Shown here: positions 26,444 to 35,383 of the stretch, piece after piece | Numbering within the stretch: position 1 is the stretch's first letter | Layout of the letters: the number at the start of each line of letters is the position of its first letter | Translations under genes and position numbers: made by a program | Assembly: GCF_023168165.1 (NCBI RefSeq) | Contig: NZ_BQYJ01000005.1 | Span: 124,001-188,000 of the forward strand | From: Niallia sp. NCCP-28 | GTDB taxonomy: Bacteria; Bacillota; Bacilli; Bacillales; Cytobacillaceae | Reading direction: 5' to 3' | DNA: 64,000 nucleotides | The notes under the pieces: model-generated | Databases searched by the model: none | Told to the model about the DNA's origin: nothing | Seen by the model: the letters and a program-made list of their open reading frames with translations, nothing else

Positions 26444-27460
26444 TTATTGAATTCTCATTGCCAAATCGCCAGTTTTTGCCCATCCTGCTCTTAAAATCAC
26501 ATAGTACAATGGCAACGTGATTGCAATTGGCAATACTACTCCCACTGCGATATAAATTAAAAAGCCTGTCACTCCTTGTGTTGCTAAAATGCTGATTGGT
26601 GCAATTAACGAATTTAATCCAAGACCCGCTAATTCATATGTTGCGGTAAAACCAAATCCTAAAGTTGCAATTGGAGCGCAAATAACTGCTGCTACAAAAG
26701 GCGGAATAATCAATAATGGGTTTTTAACGATATTCGGGAATTGGACCTTTGGTGTAATAATCGATTGTGCTAAGAAACCACCTAAGTCATTTTGTTTAAG
26801 TGACATTGCTGTAAAACCTACAAACTGAACCGTACAGCCAATTAATGCTGCAGCACTTGAAATTGGATCCATCTGCAATGCGATAGCTAATGCTGCAGAT
26901 GATGCTGGAGACATTAATAAAATGCTCCAAACAAGTGAAATAACCATTGGTGCAATTAACGGAGACCCTTCCACAGATGAGGTAATTTGTGCACTCATCC
27001 ATGTTAATAACGGTGTTGTAACATATGCTAGTCCCACTCCTGCGAACCCTCCAACAAGAATAGCTCCTGCTGGTATAGCGATCATATCTAAGATTGTTTT
27101 ACCTGTGATTTTTTTTCCAACATATGTTGCGATAACTGCTGCTAGAACTGCACTAATTGGTTGCCCAGGCACAAGCGTCATTCCTGCATCTGTCAAATGG
27201 ATAGCATTGCCTCCAATGCTGCTACAGACCATTGCACTAAAGATAACTAATGTATTCCCTCCCAATTGGTAAGCTATTCCAGCACCAAATGCTGGCGCCA
27301 GCAACACCTTTGCAACCGAACCAATATGCGTAAGGGCATCCCAGCCCAATGCTTTACCTATAGATTCAAACAATAAACCCAATCCTAATGTTACCAAAAC
27401 AGCATTCGACATCCCTGCTGATGCTTTATATAAACCGTCCATAAAGGCCTTCTTATTCAT
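26444..27460 (-). CDS. PfoR/PTS_EIIC_2-type membrane protein
   Basis: The 338-residue protein is hydrophobic throughout with about ten segments and Gly/Ala-rich helices (ASAGMSNAVLVTLGLGLL at the start, GNALxxx-type loops). It matches the PfoR / PTS EIIC_2 family, which resembles a sugar-PTS channel but lacks fused EIIA or EIIB domains. PfoR was described as a putative regulator of perfringolysin in Clostridium; transport function is unproven. GAGGAG precedes the ATG. A short upstream frame and a terminator-type hairpin lie in its leader (27496-27670), so attenuation is likely. Confidence 0.78.
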   Translation of the reverse strand: MNKKAFMDGLYKASAGMSNAVLVTLGLGLLFESIGKALGWDALTHIGSVAKVLLAPAFGAGIAYQLGGNTLVIFSAMVCSSIGGNAIHLTDAGMTLVPGQPISAVLAAVIATYVGKKITGKTILDMIAIPAGAILVGGFAGVGLAYVTTPLLTWMSAQITSSVEGSPLIAPMVISLVWSILLMSPASSAALAIALQMDPISSAAALIGCTVQFVGFTAMSLKQNDLGGFLAQSIITPKVQFPNIVKNPLLIIPPFVAAVICAPIATLGFGFTATYELAGLGLNSLIAPISILATQGVTGFLIYIAVGVVLPIAITLPLYYVILRAGWAKTGDLAMRIQ

Positions 27461-27495
27461 GTTTTTTCTCCTCTATTATAATAAATTATATAATC

Positions 27496-27555
27496 CCAAT
27501 AAAAAAGCCTGTCCGATATTCGGATAGGCACCATTACGTTTTTGCTTAGTGCCTC
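27496..27555 (-). promoter_or_regulatory. Probable attenuator (terminator/antiterminator) of the PfoR-like gene
   Basis: On the minus strand GCCTATCCGA-ATA-TCGGACAGGC forms a strong stem followed by TTTTTTATTG, an intrinsic terminator only about 35 nt before the start codon. The upstream AGGCAC (around 27552) can instead pair with GTGCCT (around 27529), which removes the 5' arm of the terminator. Confidence 0.65.
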
Positions 27556-27616
27556 GTTTTTTAAGAACAAAAACTGGACTAAACAATTCCTATAAACAAA
27601 TAGGTTTCATTTAATC

Positions 27617-27670
27617 CTAAGAGCATAATATGAGTATTATATTGAGTGATAAAATTTTAGTTGTTTTCAT
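27617..27670 (-). CDS. Putative 17-aa leader peptide
   Basis: An AAGGAGGA site 7 nt before ATG opens a 17-codon frame, MKTTKILSLNIILILCS, and then a TAG. Eight of the 17 residues are Leu or Ile. It lies 85 nt upstream of the terminator hairpin in the leader of the PfoR-like gene, so its translation may control readthrough. A small hydrophobic toxin-like peptide is an alternative. Confidence 0.5.
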   Translation of the reverse strand: MKTTKILSLNIILILCS

Positions 27671-27920
27671 AATATGCTCCTCCTTACTAATTATTGTGAA
27701 GTAATAATATCATCAATATTCTGAAAATGGAATATATTTTTTATTATCGGAATAATAATGCGTTTACACTAATATTCAATTTGAAAACTAACCAGACTTA
27801 CTCTATTAAAATTTGAAAAAACTAGACTTGTTCTATTAGCTTTTTTCTTAGATAAATCATTAAATTTCATTCATATTGAAGAATTTGAAAAATCAGTAAA
27901 GTAATATTATGACTAAATGA

Positions 27921-27981
27921 AATACCCCTGTTTAAACCTTTGTGCGAAATTATATTCGCTTCGGTTTAAATACAGGGGTAT
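27921..27981 (-). terminator. Long nested hairpin downstream of the NiaP-like gene
   Basis: ATACCCCTGTTTAAACC pairs with GGTTTAAATACAGGGGTAT, and the loop itself holds GCGAA-N6-TTCGC. It lies 58 nt after the MFS gene stop. The tail is only moderately T-rich. The region 27680-27920 holds no gene I can support. Confidence 0.65.
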
Positions 27982-28038
27982 CCGGCAATTTTTCAAATAT
28001 AGTATTTAAGTGAAAAAACTGTCATCCAGCTTCATTTA

Positions 28039-29238
28039 CTAGGATAACTCTACATTTTTTGTTTCTTTCCCTAAAAAGAATACAGCTGCTGCTCCGATAA
28101 ACACAGTAATGCAGAACAACGTAAATATAAATGCGATTGACATATTTTGTCCCATTAAATATGGAACTAAAAGAGGACCAAGTACACCGCCTATTCTGCC
28201 AAATGAAGCGGCCATCCCTACTCCTGTCCCGCGGACCTTTGTAGCATATTGCTCTGGAGTATAGGCATATAAGGCCCCCCAAGCCCCTAAATTGAAGAAA
28301 GATAGAAGAATACCTGCTATCATAAGAGCTATGGTTGTGTCGGCCGTTCCAAATAATAAAGCACTAATCGCTGTTCCAATCAGGAAAAAAACTAATACAA
28401 ATTTGCGGCCAATTCTTTCGATTAAATAAGCGGCCAATGCATATCCAGGCAGCTGCGCTAATGTCATGATTAATACATATTCAAAACTTTTTATTAAACT
28501 AAAGCCTTTCATTACCATAACACTAGGCAGCCATAAAAACATGCCATAATAGGAAAACACGACACAAAACCAAAGAATCCATAGCATTGTTGTTTGTTTT
28601 GCATTTTCTTTAGCCCATACTGTTTTTATACTTTCCATTGGAGAAAGTTTCTGTTTTTTTTCTACTTTTAAATATTGTGGTGAATCTGGCAAATTCAATC
28701 TTAAATACAAGGCATAAAACGCTGGCAAAACACTAATTAATAAAGCAATCTCCCAACCGTACTTTGGAATAACAAAATAAGATATTATTGCTGCCAGAAG
28801 CCATCCAAAAGCCCAAAAACTTTCTAGTAATACTACCACTCTTCCCCTTTTATCTGTGGGTACACTCTCTGATACAAGCGTAGAAGCAACAGGTAGTTCC
28901 CCGCCCAGCCCCATTCCAATAATAAAACGCAATATTAAAAATAAGGCCAAACTTGTTGTAAAAGCTGATAATCCACTAGCAATTGAAAATAATAATAAGG
29001 TGATAATAAAGACATTTTTTCTGCCTACTCTATCAGCCATCATTCCAAATACCAAAGCGCCGACTGCCATACCAATAGAATTGACGCTGCCAATCCATCC
29101 CATTTCTTTAACCGACAAATTCCAATCTGCCTGAAGCGCAGCTATAATAAAAGAAAGCATTCCTACATCCATCGCATCAAACATCCATCCTAATCCAGCA
29201 ACACCAAGAAGTTTTCGATTTGAAACATCTTTTTTCAT
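28039..29238 (-). CDS. niaP: MFS transporter, YceI/NiaP-like (possible niacin permease)
   Basis: The 399-residue protein has 12 predicted membrane helices of the major facilitator superfamily (sugar/acid-type subfamily). Signature loops are GMMADRVGRKN near residue 65 and VSESVPTDKRGR near 120. Sequence features and length agree with B. subtilis YceI/NiaP, which imports nicotinate. No NAD-pathway gene is adjacent, so the substrate call rests only on family likeness. AGGAGG precedes ATG 29238. Confidence 0.65.
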   Translation of the reverse strand: MKKDVSNRKLLGVAGLGWMFDAMDVGMLSFIIAALQADWNLSVKEMGWIGSVNSIGMAVGALVFGMMADRVGRKNVFIITLLLFSIASGLSAFTTSLALFLILRFIIGMGLGGELPVASTLVSESVPTDKRGRVVVLLESFWAFGWLLAAIISYFVIPKYGWEIALLISVLPAFYALYLRLNLPDSPQYLKVEKKQKLSPMESIKTVWAKENAKQTTMLWILWFCVVFSYYGMFLWLPSVMVMKGFSLIKSFEYVLIMTLAQLPGYALAAYLIERIGRKFVLVFFLIGTAISALLFGTADTTIALMIAGILLSFFNLGAWGALYAYTPEQYATKVRGTGVGMAASFGRIGGVLGPLLVPYLMGQNMSIAFIFTLFCITVFIGAAAVFFLGKETKNVELS

Positions 29239-29531
29239 ATAATCCTCCTGTCTTTTTTCCTATTTTCTGCATATTTTTAGAATTTTATCCCGGATTACCG
29301 GGCAGCAATATCCCTTTTCTAAGCCTTAATGCACGGAAGCAAACTTATCCAAAAAATAATTGCAGCCCAGCAATCAGACAAAAGAAAATAAAGATTCACC
29401 AAAATTTTTTTAAAAGCCACTTTTTATATTAACATCTGTCATGACAATCATCATTACATTTTTTCTATTAACTATCATTTTTTCATTTTAAATCCTCTCC
29501 ATAAGTTTAAAAAATTCGAAAAATTTTAAAA

Positions 29532-29546
29532 CTAAAACGCTTACAA
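29532..29546. promoter_or_regulatory. Weak cre-like site in the MFS-MATE divergent region
   Basis: The minus-strand TTGTAAGCGTTTTAG matches the first 13 positions of the CcpA site consensus but not the last two. The 480-nt gap 29239-29718 is otherwise AT-rich with no gene. Confidence 0.3.
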
Positions 29547-29718
29547 ATAAAGGTTTTAACCAATATTTCATTAAATCGAACAAACTTATTACTTTATGCA
29601 AAACAGTTTAAAAAATTCCAAATAAATTTAGTGTTTTTCTCTTTACTTTCTAATAAATAAGAATAAAATGTATCTTATATTTGCAATAATCTTTTACAAG
29701 AAAAGGAGATATAAAGAT

Positions 29719-31086
29719 TTGAAAGTTACACAAAATAAATTAAATGACCAGTCTCTTTTCAACCTATCATGGCCTTTATTTATTGAATTGGCTTTACACA
29801 TGGGAATTGGTGTTACTGCTACTCTTATGTTAAGCCATTATTCCGATGGTGCTGCTGCAGGAGTAGGTGTTGCAAACCAGCTATTGGGAATTTTCATTCT
29901 TGTTTTTAACGTAACCTCTATTGCCGCCATGATTCTCATCGGTCAACGATTAGGTGCAAACGAATTGAGTAGTGCCAGAAAGCTTGCTCGTTCAGCAGTT
30001 GGTCTTAATTTCTGGTTTGGTATGGTTGTTGCCGTCCTCGTTGTTGTTTTCGGTGAAACTTTACTACGATTATTTGATATTCAAGGTGAAGTATTAGAAT
30101 ATGGTCTTATATTTGTCCGCATATGTGGTGCATCCCTCTTCCTAGAATCTCTCTCACTCGCATTAAGCGCTATATTGCGAAGCCACGGTTTTACAAAAGA
30201 ATCCATGTTTGTCAGCATATTAATGAATATAGTAAGTGTAATCGGTTATGCAATTAGTATTTTTGGTCTATTTGGCTTTCCTATCTCTGGTGTATTCGGT
30301 GTATCCTGGACCATTGTCATTGCACGAGCATTCGCTGTTTTTATTCTATTGTATTTAGTTTATAAAAGAATTGCTTTAACGTTTAATGTAAGTGATTTTA
30401 TTAAAGTAAATAAACAAGATATCCGTGAAATGATGTATATAGGCATTCCATCAGCCGGGGAAAATCTATCCTATCAATTCTCGCAGCTTGTGATCACTGC
30501 TATTGTTGCTTCATTAGGAGATGCTTCTCTAGCAGCTAGAGTCTACATTACGAATATCTCTATGATTTGCTATCTATTTACATTAGCCATTGCGGAAGGA
30601 ACACAGCTTCTTGTTGCCCGTTATATCGGGGGAAGACAGTTTGAGCGAGCTTTAAAACGAGGCATTAAAACATTAAAAATTGCTGTTATAGCTTCGTCTG
30701 CTGCAGCATTGGCCATGGCTATAATTGGCGCTCCAATTTTAGAATTATTTACAGACAACTATGCAATTATTGCAATAGGATTACCTATTCTTTGGGCTGT
30801 TGTCTTTACGGAACCTGGAAGAGCCATGAATATTGTTTTGATGAGCTCATTAAAGTCAGCAGGTGATGTGCGGTTCCCTGTTGTAATTGGTATAGTGTCC
30901 ATGTGGGGTATCGCAGTAACACTTAGCTATACGCTTGGCATCACATTTGGTCTTGGATTATTAGGTGTTTGGCTTGCCCAAGGTATCGATGAGTGGTTTA
31001 GAGGGATTTTTGCCTGCCGAAGATGGTTATCTAAGCCATGGGAAAGAGTTCGTGTTAAAAGCACAGTCAAAGGACATATTGGATAA
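29719..31086 (+). CDS. MATE family efflux transporter
   Basis: The 455-residue membrane protein has 12 predicted helices in two homologous halves, typical of multidrug and toxin extrusion (MATE/NorM/DinF) pumps driven by Na+ or H+. Visible parts are SLFNLSWPLFIELAL at the start, GQRLGANELSSARKLAR near residue 80 and ARYIGGRQFERALKRG in the second half. I place the start at TTG 29719 because AAAGGAG is 10 nt upstream; the ATG at 29668 has none. The gene is single and ends in a clear terminator. Confidence 0.87.
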   Translation: MKVTQNKLNDQSLFNLSWPLFIELALHMGIGVTATLMLSHYSDGAAAGVGVANQLLGIFILVFNVTSIAAMILIGQRLGANELSSARKLARSAVGLNFWFGMVVAVLVVVFGETLLRLFDIQGEVLEYGLIFVRICGASLFLESLSLALSAILRSHGFTKESMFVSILMNIVSVIGYAISIFGLFGFPISGVFGVSWTIVIARAFAVFILLYLVYKRIALTFNVSDFIKVNKQDIREMMYIGIPSAGENLSYQFSQLVITAIVASLGDASLAARVYITNISMICYLFTLAIAEGTQLLVARYIGGRQFERALKRGIKTLKIAVIASSAAALAMAIIGAPILELFTDNYAIIAIGLPILWAVVFTEPGRAMNIVLMSSLKSAGDVRFPVVIGIVSMWGIAVTLSYTLGITFGLGLLGVWLAQGIDEWFRGIFACRRWLSKPWERVRVKSTVKGHIG

Positions 31087-31089
31087 TGA

Positions 31090-31124
31090 AAAAGCATGAA
31101 GGTATTCAGCCTTCATGCTTTTTT
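31090..31124 (+). terminator. Terminator of the MATE gene
   Basis: AAAAGCATGAAGG and CCTTCATGCTTTTTT form a 13-bp stem with a T-tail, directly after the stop. Confidence 0.92.
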
Positions 31125-31217
31125 GATTCTGATCAATAATCTGCTAACAGGTATATACGAGAATGCACCTTTTGGCATAAGAAAAAAACCTATTTTTAAA
31201 ATTTTTGAAATTTTCAT

Positions 31218-31246
31218 TTGAAAAACGCTTTCAAAAGATGTATAAT
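31218..31246 (+). promoter_or_regulatory. Promoter of the kdg operon with overlapping cre-like element
   Basis: -35 TTGAAA (31218), a 17-nt spacer and -10 TATAAT (31241). The -35 lies in TTGAAAAACGCTTTCAA, which resembles a CcpA site with one extra base. Confidence 0.75.
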
Positions 31247-31252
31247 TCAACT

Positions 31253-31275
31253 AAACCGATTTACTAAACCGTTTT
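31253..31275. promoter_or_regulatory. KdgR-like operator of the kdg operon
   Basis: AAACCGATTTA, one central base, then TAAACCGTTTT: two mismatches from the perfect palindrome at 36597. It starts 6 nt after the -10 box, so a bound LacI-type repressor would block the start point. Confidence 0.8.
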
Positions 31276-31294
31276 ATTAACGAGGTGAGAAGAA

Positions 31295-32083
31295 TTGTCT
31301 ACTATATTTATACCTTTAAATGCCTTTTCTAATGAATTGGGCTTACAGAAAGACATCGATTTTTATATTTCCATTATTGCAAAATCCAATGCAGATGGAA
31401 TAGAAATCAGACGGGAACTATTAGATCCACTCTCTATTCATAATGAAATAAAAAAAATCTTTATTAGTCTTGCATCCTATAATTTAAAGAGCATTTATTC
31501 TGCTCCTGTTCCTTTATGGAGAGAAGATGGTTCACTTAATGAAAGAGCATTAATAACCCTATTTGAAGAATGCAAACTGCTACAAGCAACATCGCTAAAA
31601 TTGCCATTAGGATATTTTCATCATGAAAATTCAAATTTAGATGATTTCCATTCACTCTTACAAAAGCACTCGACTGTTAAATTGCTAATTGAAAATGATC
31701 AAACAAAGGAAGGTGGGCAAATCAAAAATCTTTTGGCTTTTTTTAAAGAAACAGATAAAAAGAAGAGCCCTGTTAAAATGACCTATGATATTGGCAACTG
31801 GATATATTTAAAAGAAGATGCCCTTCGTGCAGCTGCTTTACTTTCACCATATGTCGCTTATTATCATCTAAAACACGTACTCCAATCGAATGATAGTCTT
31901 ATTACGGTTCCAATCAGCAAGGAAGAGCATGCACTTTGGAAAACAGTTGATCAGCATTACTTTTCTAATATGCCAAAAGCATTGGAATTTCCTCTGAATC
32001 CAATTGTATCAGAGATTAATAGCTATATAGATTTAGTAAAGGAAAATGAAGTAGAAAGGGAGAAACCTGTATGCAAACATTAG
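31295..32083 (+). CDS. TIM-barrel sugar phosphate isomerase/epimerase-like protein
   Basis: The 262-residue protein looks like an AP-endonuclease-2-type TIM barrel (xylose-isomerase-like): ADGIEIRREL near residue 35, LKSIYSAP near 65, LLIENDQ near 130 and MTYDIGNW near 158. These strand ends carry the Glu/Asp/His ligands expected of this fold. It starts at TTG 31295 with GAGGTGAG upstream and overlaps kdgK by 13 nt. It leads a KDG operon, so an isomerase or epimerase step before KdgK is plausible. The actual substrate is not recognised. Confidence 0.68.
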   Translation: MSTIFIPLNAFSNELGLQKDIDFYISIIAKSNADGIEIRRELLDPLSIHNEIKKIFISLASYNLKSIYSAPVPLWREDGSLNERALITLFEECKLLQATSLKLPLGYFHHENSNLDDFHSLLQKHSTVKLLIENDQTKEGGQIKNLLAFFKETDKKKSPVKMTYDIGNWIYLKEDALRAAALLSPYVAYYHLKHVLQSNDSLITVPISKEEHALWKTVDQHYFSNMPKALEFPLNPIVSEINSYIDLVKENEVEREKPVCKH

Positions 32084-33030
32084 ATATGATTACATTTGGG
32101 GAAGCCATGGCTATGTTTATAGCTGACTCTCCAGGTGCCCTTCATGAAATAACTAAATTTTCTTTAGAGCTTGCTGGTGCGGAAACAAATGTCGCAATCG
32201 GATTAGCAAAACTAGGATTTAATACAAGTTTTATCAGCAAAGTTGGCAATGATGCCTTTGGCAAGTTTATTGTACAAAAATTGCAGGAACGCGGTGTGCT
32301 GGCGGATGGAGTGCATGTTGATCCTCACTATCCAACAGGGTTTCAGCTAAAATCTCAAGTAGAAATTGGCGATCCAGAAGTTCAATACTTTCGAAAAGGC
32401 TCCGCTGCAAGTCATTTGCAGCCTGCTGATTTTAACGAGAAATACTTCGCCAACGCAAAACATCTCCATATGACAGGTATTCCCCTTGCTATTTCCCAAT
32501 CAGCAAGGGAATTCGCACAAACAGCTCTTACCTTTATGAAAAGCAAACAAAAAACAATTTCTTTTGATGCTAATCTAAGGCCAGCTCTTTGGAAATCAGA
32601 AAAAGACATGATTAAGACAATCAATCTCTTCGCGAAACAAGCAGATTATGTTCTCCCTGGTTTAGCAGAAGGAAAATGTTTAACTGGATATGAAACTCCC
32701 GAGGATATTGCTTCCTACTATTTAGATGCAGGGGTAAAATTGGTGATTGTTAAACTCGGAGAAGAAGGAGCCTATTATAAAACTTCCAAAGAAAGTGGTT
32801 TTATTAAAGGAGTAAAAGTATCCAATATTGTAGATACAGTTGGAGCAGGCGATGGTTTTGCAGTAGGTGTTATCAGCGGATTGCTAGAAAATTTATCTGT
32901 AAAGGATATGATTGTTAGAGGCAATGCAATTGGAGCACTCGCTGTACAATCTTTTGGGGATAATACTTTCTATCCAACAAAAGAGGAACTTAGCCACTAT
33001 ATAACTAAACATTATGAGGGAGTGAAATAA
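32071..33030 (+). CDS. kdgK: 2-Dehydro-3-deoxygluconokinase
   Basis: KdgK phosphorylates 2-keto-3-deoxygluconate (KDG) to KDPG with ATP. The 319-residue protein is of the PfkB/ribokinase family: the N-terminal FGEAMAMF and GAETNVAIGLAKLG, and the C-terminal signature DTVGAGDGFAVGV containing the catalytic Asp. It sits between the TIM-barrel gene and an MFS transporter and is followed by the KDPG aldolase gene, which supports the substrate. AAAGGGAG precedes the ATG inside the previous gene. Confidence 0.88.
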   Translation: MQTLDMITFGEAMAMFIADSPGALHEITKFSLELAGAETNVAIGLAKLGFNTSFISKVGNDAFGKFIVQKLQERGVLADGVHVDPHYPTGFQLKSQVEIGDPEVQYFRKGSAASHLQPADFNEKYFANAKHLHMTGIPLAISQSAREFAQTALTFMKSKQKTISFDANLRPALWKSEKDMIKTINLFAKQADYVLPGLAEGKCLTGYETPEDIASYYLDAGVKLVIVKLGEEGAYYKTSKESGFIKGVKVSNIVDTVGAGDGFAVGVISGLLENLSVKDMIVRGNAIGALAVQSFGDNTFYPTKEELSHYITKHYEGVK

Positions 33031-33032
33031 TC

Positions 33033-34316
33033 ATGAATGCTTTATCAAAGAAAAGATGGATTCGCCTTATTCCTGTTGTATTTATCACTTATAGTTTAGC
33101 ATATTTAGACAGAGCTAATTACAGTTTTGGCGCTGCCGGCGGTCTTGCTCATGACTTAAATATTACGGCAGCTACCTCTTCCCTTCTTGGAGCATTATTT
33201 TTCTTGGGCTATTTCTTCTTTCAGATTCCTGGAGCTCATTATGCAGAGAACCAAAGTGCAAAAAAACTTATCTTCTGGTCTTTAATTCTTTGGGGTATAC
33301 TTGCAACAGCAACTGGACTTATCTCCAATGTGAAATTGCTTTTTGTGATTCGTTTTAGTTTAGGTGTAGTTGAAAGCGCTGTTATGCCAGCTATGCTTGT
33401 CTTTTTAAGCCATTGGTTTACCAAAGCAGAAAGATCAAGAGCAAATACCTTTTTAATTTTGGGCAACCCCGCTACTGTTCTATGGATGTCTATTATCTCC
33501 GGCTATATCTTAGAATCACTTGGCTGGAGATGGATGTTTATATTAGAAGGCTTGCCTGCTGTAATCTGGGCATTTCTATGGTGGAAATTAGTTAATGACC
33601 ATCCAAAAGATGCAAAATGGATGACTGATGAGGAAAAAACAGCTTTAAATCAGGCTCTACTTGCAGAGCAGCAAGGGCTAAAACCAGTTAAAAATTATAA
33701 AGAAGCATTTAAATCAAAGACGGTTATTTTATTAAGTCTTCAATATCTACTTTGGAGCATCGGGTTATATGGATTTGTCATGTGGCTTCCTTCTATCATT
33801 AATTCTGCGCCAAATGCAAGTCTTGTTACTACTGGTTGGCTGGCTTCTATTCCGTATTTGCTTGCATGCATTTTAATGTTAACGGTTTCTTTTTTATCAG
33901 ATAAATTGCAAAACCGCAAATTATTTGTCTATCCTTTTCTACTGATTGGTGCTGTATGTTTTTATGGTTCCTACTTAATTGGAACAACCAACTTTTGGTT
34001 ATCCTTTATTCTGTTAACAATTGCAGGCGGCTGCATGTATGCACCTTATGGACCTTTCTTTGCTATTATTCCAGAAATCCTGCCACGCAATGTTTCTGGC
34101 GGAGCTATGGCTTTAATTAATAGTATGGGAGCTTTAGGATCATTTGCTGGAGCTTATATTGTTGGATATTTAAATGATGCAACTGGAGGCTACGGGGCAT
34201 CTTACAATTTCATGGCTATTTCTCTTTTAGCATCAGCTGTGTTGACCGTTATTGCGACAAATAAGAAAAAAACCAAAGACATAAAAGATAAAACTATTCC
34301 AATTCAAGAGCTATAA
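33033..34316 (+). CDS. MFS transporter, anion:cation symporter family (hexuronate/KDG/ketogluconate type)
   Basis: The 427-residue protein has 12 helices and belongs to the ACS branch of MFS (ExuT, GudP, KguT relatives). The start IRLIPVVFITYSLAYLDRANYSFG is diagnostic, and the cytoplasmic LSHWFTKAERSRANT lies near residue 125. It is 2 nt downstream of kdgK. Given its neighbours the cargo is probably a sugar acid such as KDG, 2-ketogluconate or a hexuronate; sequence alone does not say which. Confidence 0.84.
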   Translation: MNALSKKRWIRLIPVVFITYSLAYLDRANYSFGAAGGLAHDLNITAATSSLLGALFFLGYFFFQIPGAHYAENQSAKKLIFWSLILWGILATATGLISNVKLLFVIRFSLGVVESAVMPAMLVFLSHWFTKAERSRANTFLILGNPATVLWMSIISGYILESLGWRWMFILEGLPAVIWAFLWWKLVNDHPKDAKWMTDEEKTALNQALLAEQQGLKPVKNYKEAFKSKTVILLSLQYLLWSIGLYGFVMWLPSIINSAPNASLVTTGWLASIPYLLACILMLTVSFLSDKLQNRKLFVYPFLLIGAVCFYGSYLIGTTNFWLSFILLTIAGGCMYAPYGPFFAIIPEILPRNVSGGAMALINSMGALGSFAGAYIVGYLNDATGGYGASYNFMAISLLASAVLTVIATNKKKTKDIKDKTIPIQEL

Positions 34317-34338
34317 AAACAAAATAAGGAGACTTTTA

Positions 34339-34965
34339 ATGTGTATCGAACTATTTAAAAAGAAAAAGATAGCAGCCATTATCAGGGGAGCAACTTCTTC
34401 TAATATCCTTCCTATTGCACATGCATTAAAAGAAGGAGGCATTTCTATTATAGAAATTACAATGGAAACACCAGGCGCTCTTAAAGCTTTAGAAAAACTT
34501 GCACTTAGTGATGATATAGAATTAGTCGCAGGTGCAGGCACTGTCTTAGATTCAGAGACAGCCCGGGCTGCTATCATGTCTGGAGCAAAATTTATTTTTT
34601 CGCCAACAATTAATTCTAATACGATTCAAACAACGAAACGTTATGGCGCCATTAGCATACCAGGCGCCTATACTCCTACAGAAATTTTAACAGCATATGA
34701 ATATGGAGCTGATTTGATTAAGGTATTTCCTGCAAGCTCATTAGGAGCTGGTTATTTTAAACAACTAGCTGGCCCCCTTCCCCATATTCCTTTAATGGCT
34801 ACTGGCGGCGTTGATGATACGAATCTCTTGGAATACCTAAACAGTGGAGCCATTGCTGTTGGCATAGGCAGTTCATTAGTTAATGCAAAAAAAGATATAA
34901 ATGAAGCATATCTGCTCGATTTAACAGCTAAAGCTAAACTATATTCTAATTTGATTATCGAATAA
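34339..34965 (+). CDS. kdgA: KDPG aldolase
   Basis: KdgA splits 2-keto-3-deoxy-6-phosphogluconate into pyruvate and glyceraldehyde-3-phosphate. The 208-residue length and motifs fit class I KDPG/KHG aldolase: IIRGATSSN start, IEITMETPGA with the catalytic Glu near residue 40, GAGTVLD near 70, and LIKVFPAS near 130 with the Schiff-base Lys. AAGGAG lies before the ATG. It is the last gene of the operon and is followed by a hairpin terminator. Confidence 0.93.
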   Translation: MCIELFKKKKIAAIIRGATSSNILPIAHALKEGGISIIEITMETPGALKALEKLALSDDIELVAGAGTVLDSETARAAIMSGAKFIFSPTINSNTIQTTKRYGAISIPGAYTPTEILTAYEYGADLIKVFPASSLGAGYFKQLAGPLPHIPLMATGGVDDTNLLEYLNSGAIAVGIGSSLVNAKKDINEAYLLDLTAKAKLYSNLIIE

Positions 34966-35004
34966 TTTTGAGGTTTTCCACTATTTTAAACTAGCCTTTG
35001 TAGC

Positions 35005-35041
35005 AAAGGGCTTGGTTGTTTTAGTGGCAAGCCTCCTTTTT
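35005..35041 (+). terminator. Terminator of the kdg operon
   Basis: AAAGGGCTTG and CAAGCCTCCTTTTT form a stem 40 nt past kdgA with a T-tail. Confidence 0.75.
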
Positions 35042-35046
35042 GATTT

Positions 35047-35251
35047 AGGCTGTTTTCGTAAACTTTGTTGCTATTCACTAAGCACTGGGAAAGGTTAATT
35101 TCCGCTTCTGGATGCTCGCTTTCCATGGGGCGGGCGGTGAGCCTCCTCGTCCTACAGGAGTCTCGCCCCTTCCGCCCCAATCAACCTAAATAGTTTTTTT
35201 TACAAACTTATTTAAAAACAACAATCTTTTAGAAAAGAGCCTTGATTTAAA
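35047..35251 (+). repeat. Dispersed intergenic repeat family 1, copy 2
   Basis: It starts AGGCTGTTTTCGTAAACTTTG, shared with copy 3 at 39982. Words CGCTTTCCATGGGGC and TACAGGAGTCT follow, and AATCTTTTAGAAAAGAGC closes it. It occupies most of the 418-nt gap between kdgA and the lacI-type gene. Confidence 0.75.
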
Positions 35252-35383
35252 ATCTATTCAGAAACTTAAGTTATTTGACGTTATCTAGAAGCTTTTAGAC
35301 ATATAGATTCATTTTGTTTTATACTTAAAGGTAGCTAACAACAAATCGAGGAAAATTACTGAAATGAAAGAGGAAATTAAACA

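Noticed and set aside
34986-35180. 64-aa minus-strand frame between kdgA and the lacI-type gene
   Set aside because: It lies across the kdg terminator and a dispersed repeat copy, so its coding look comes from the repeat.
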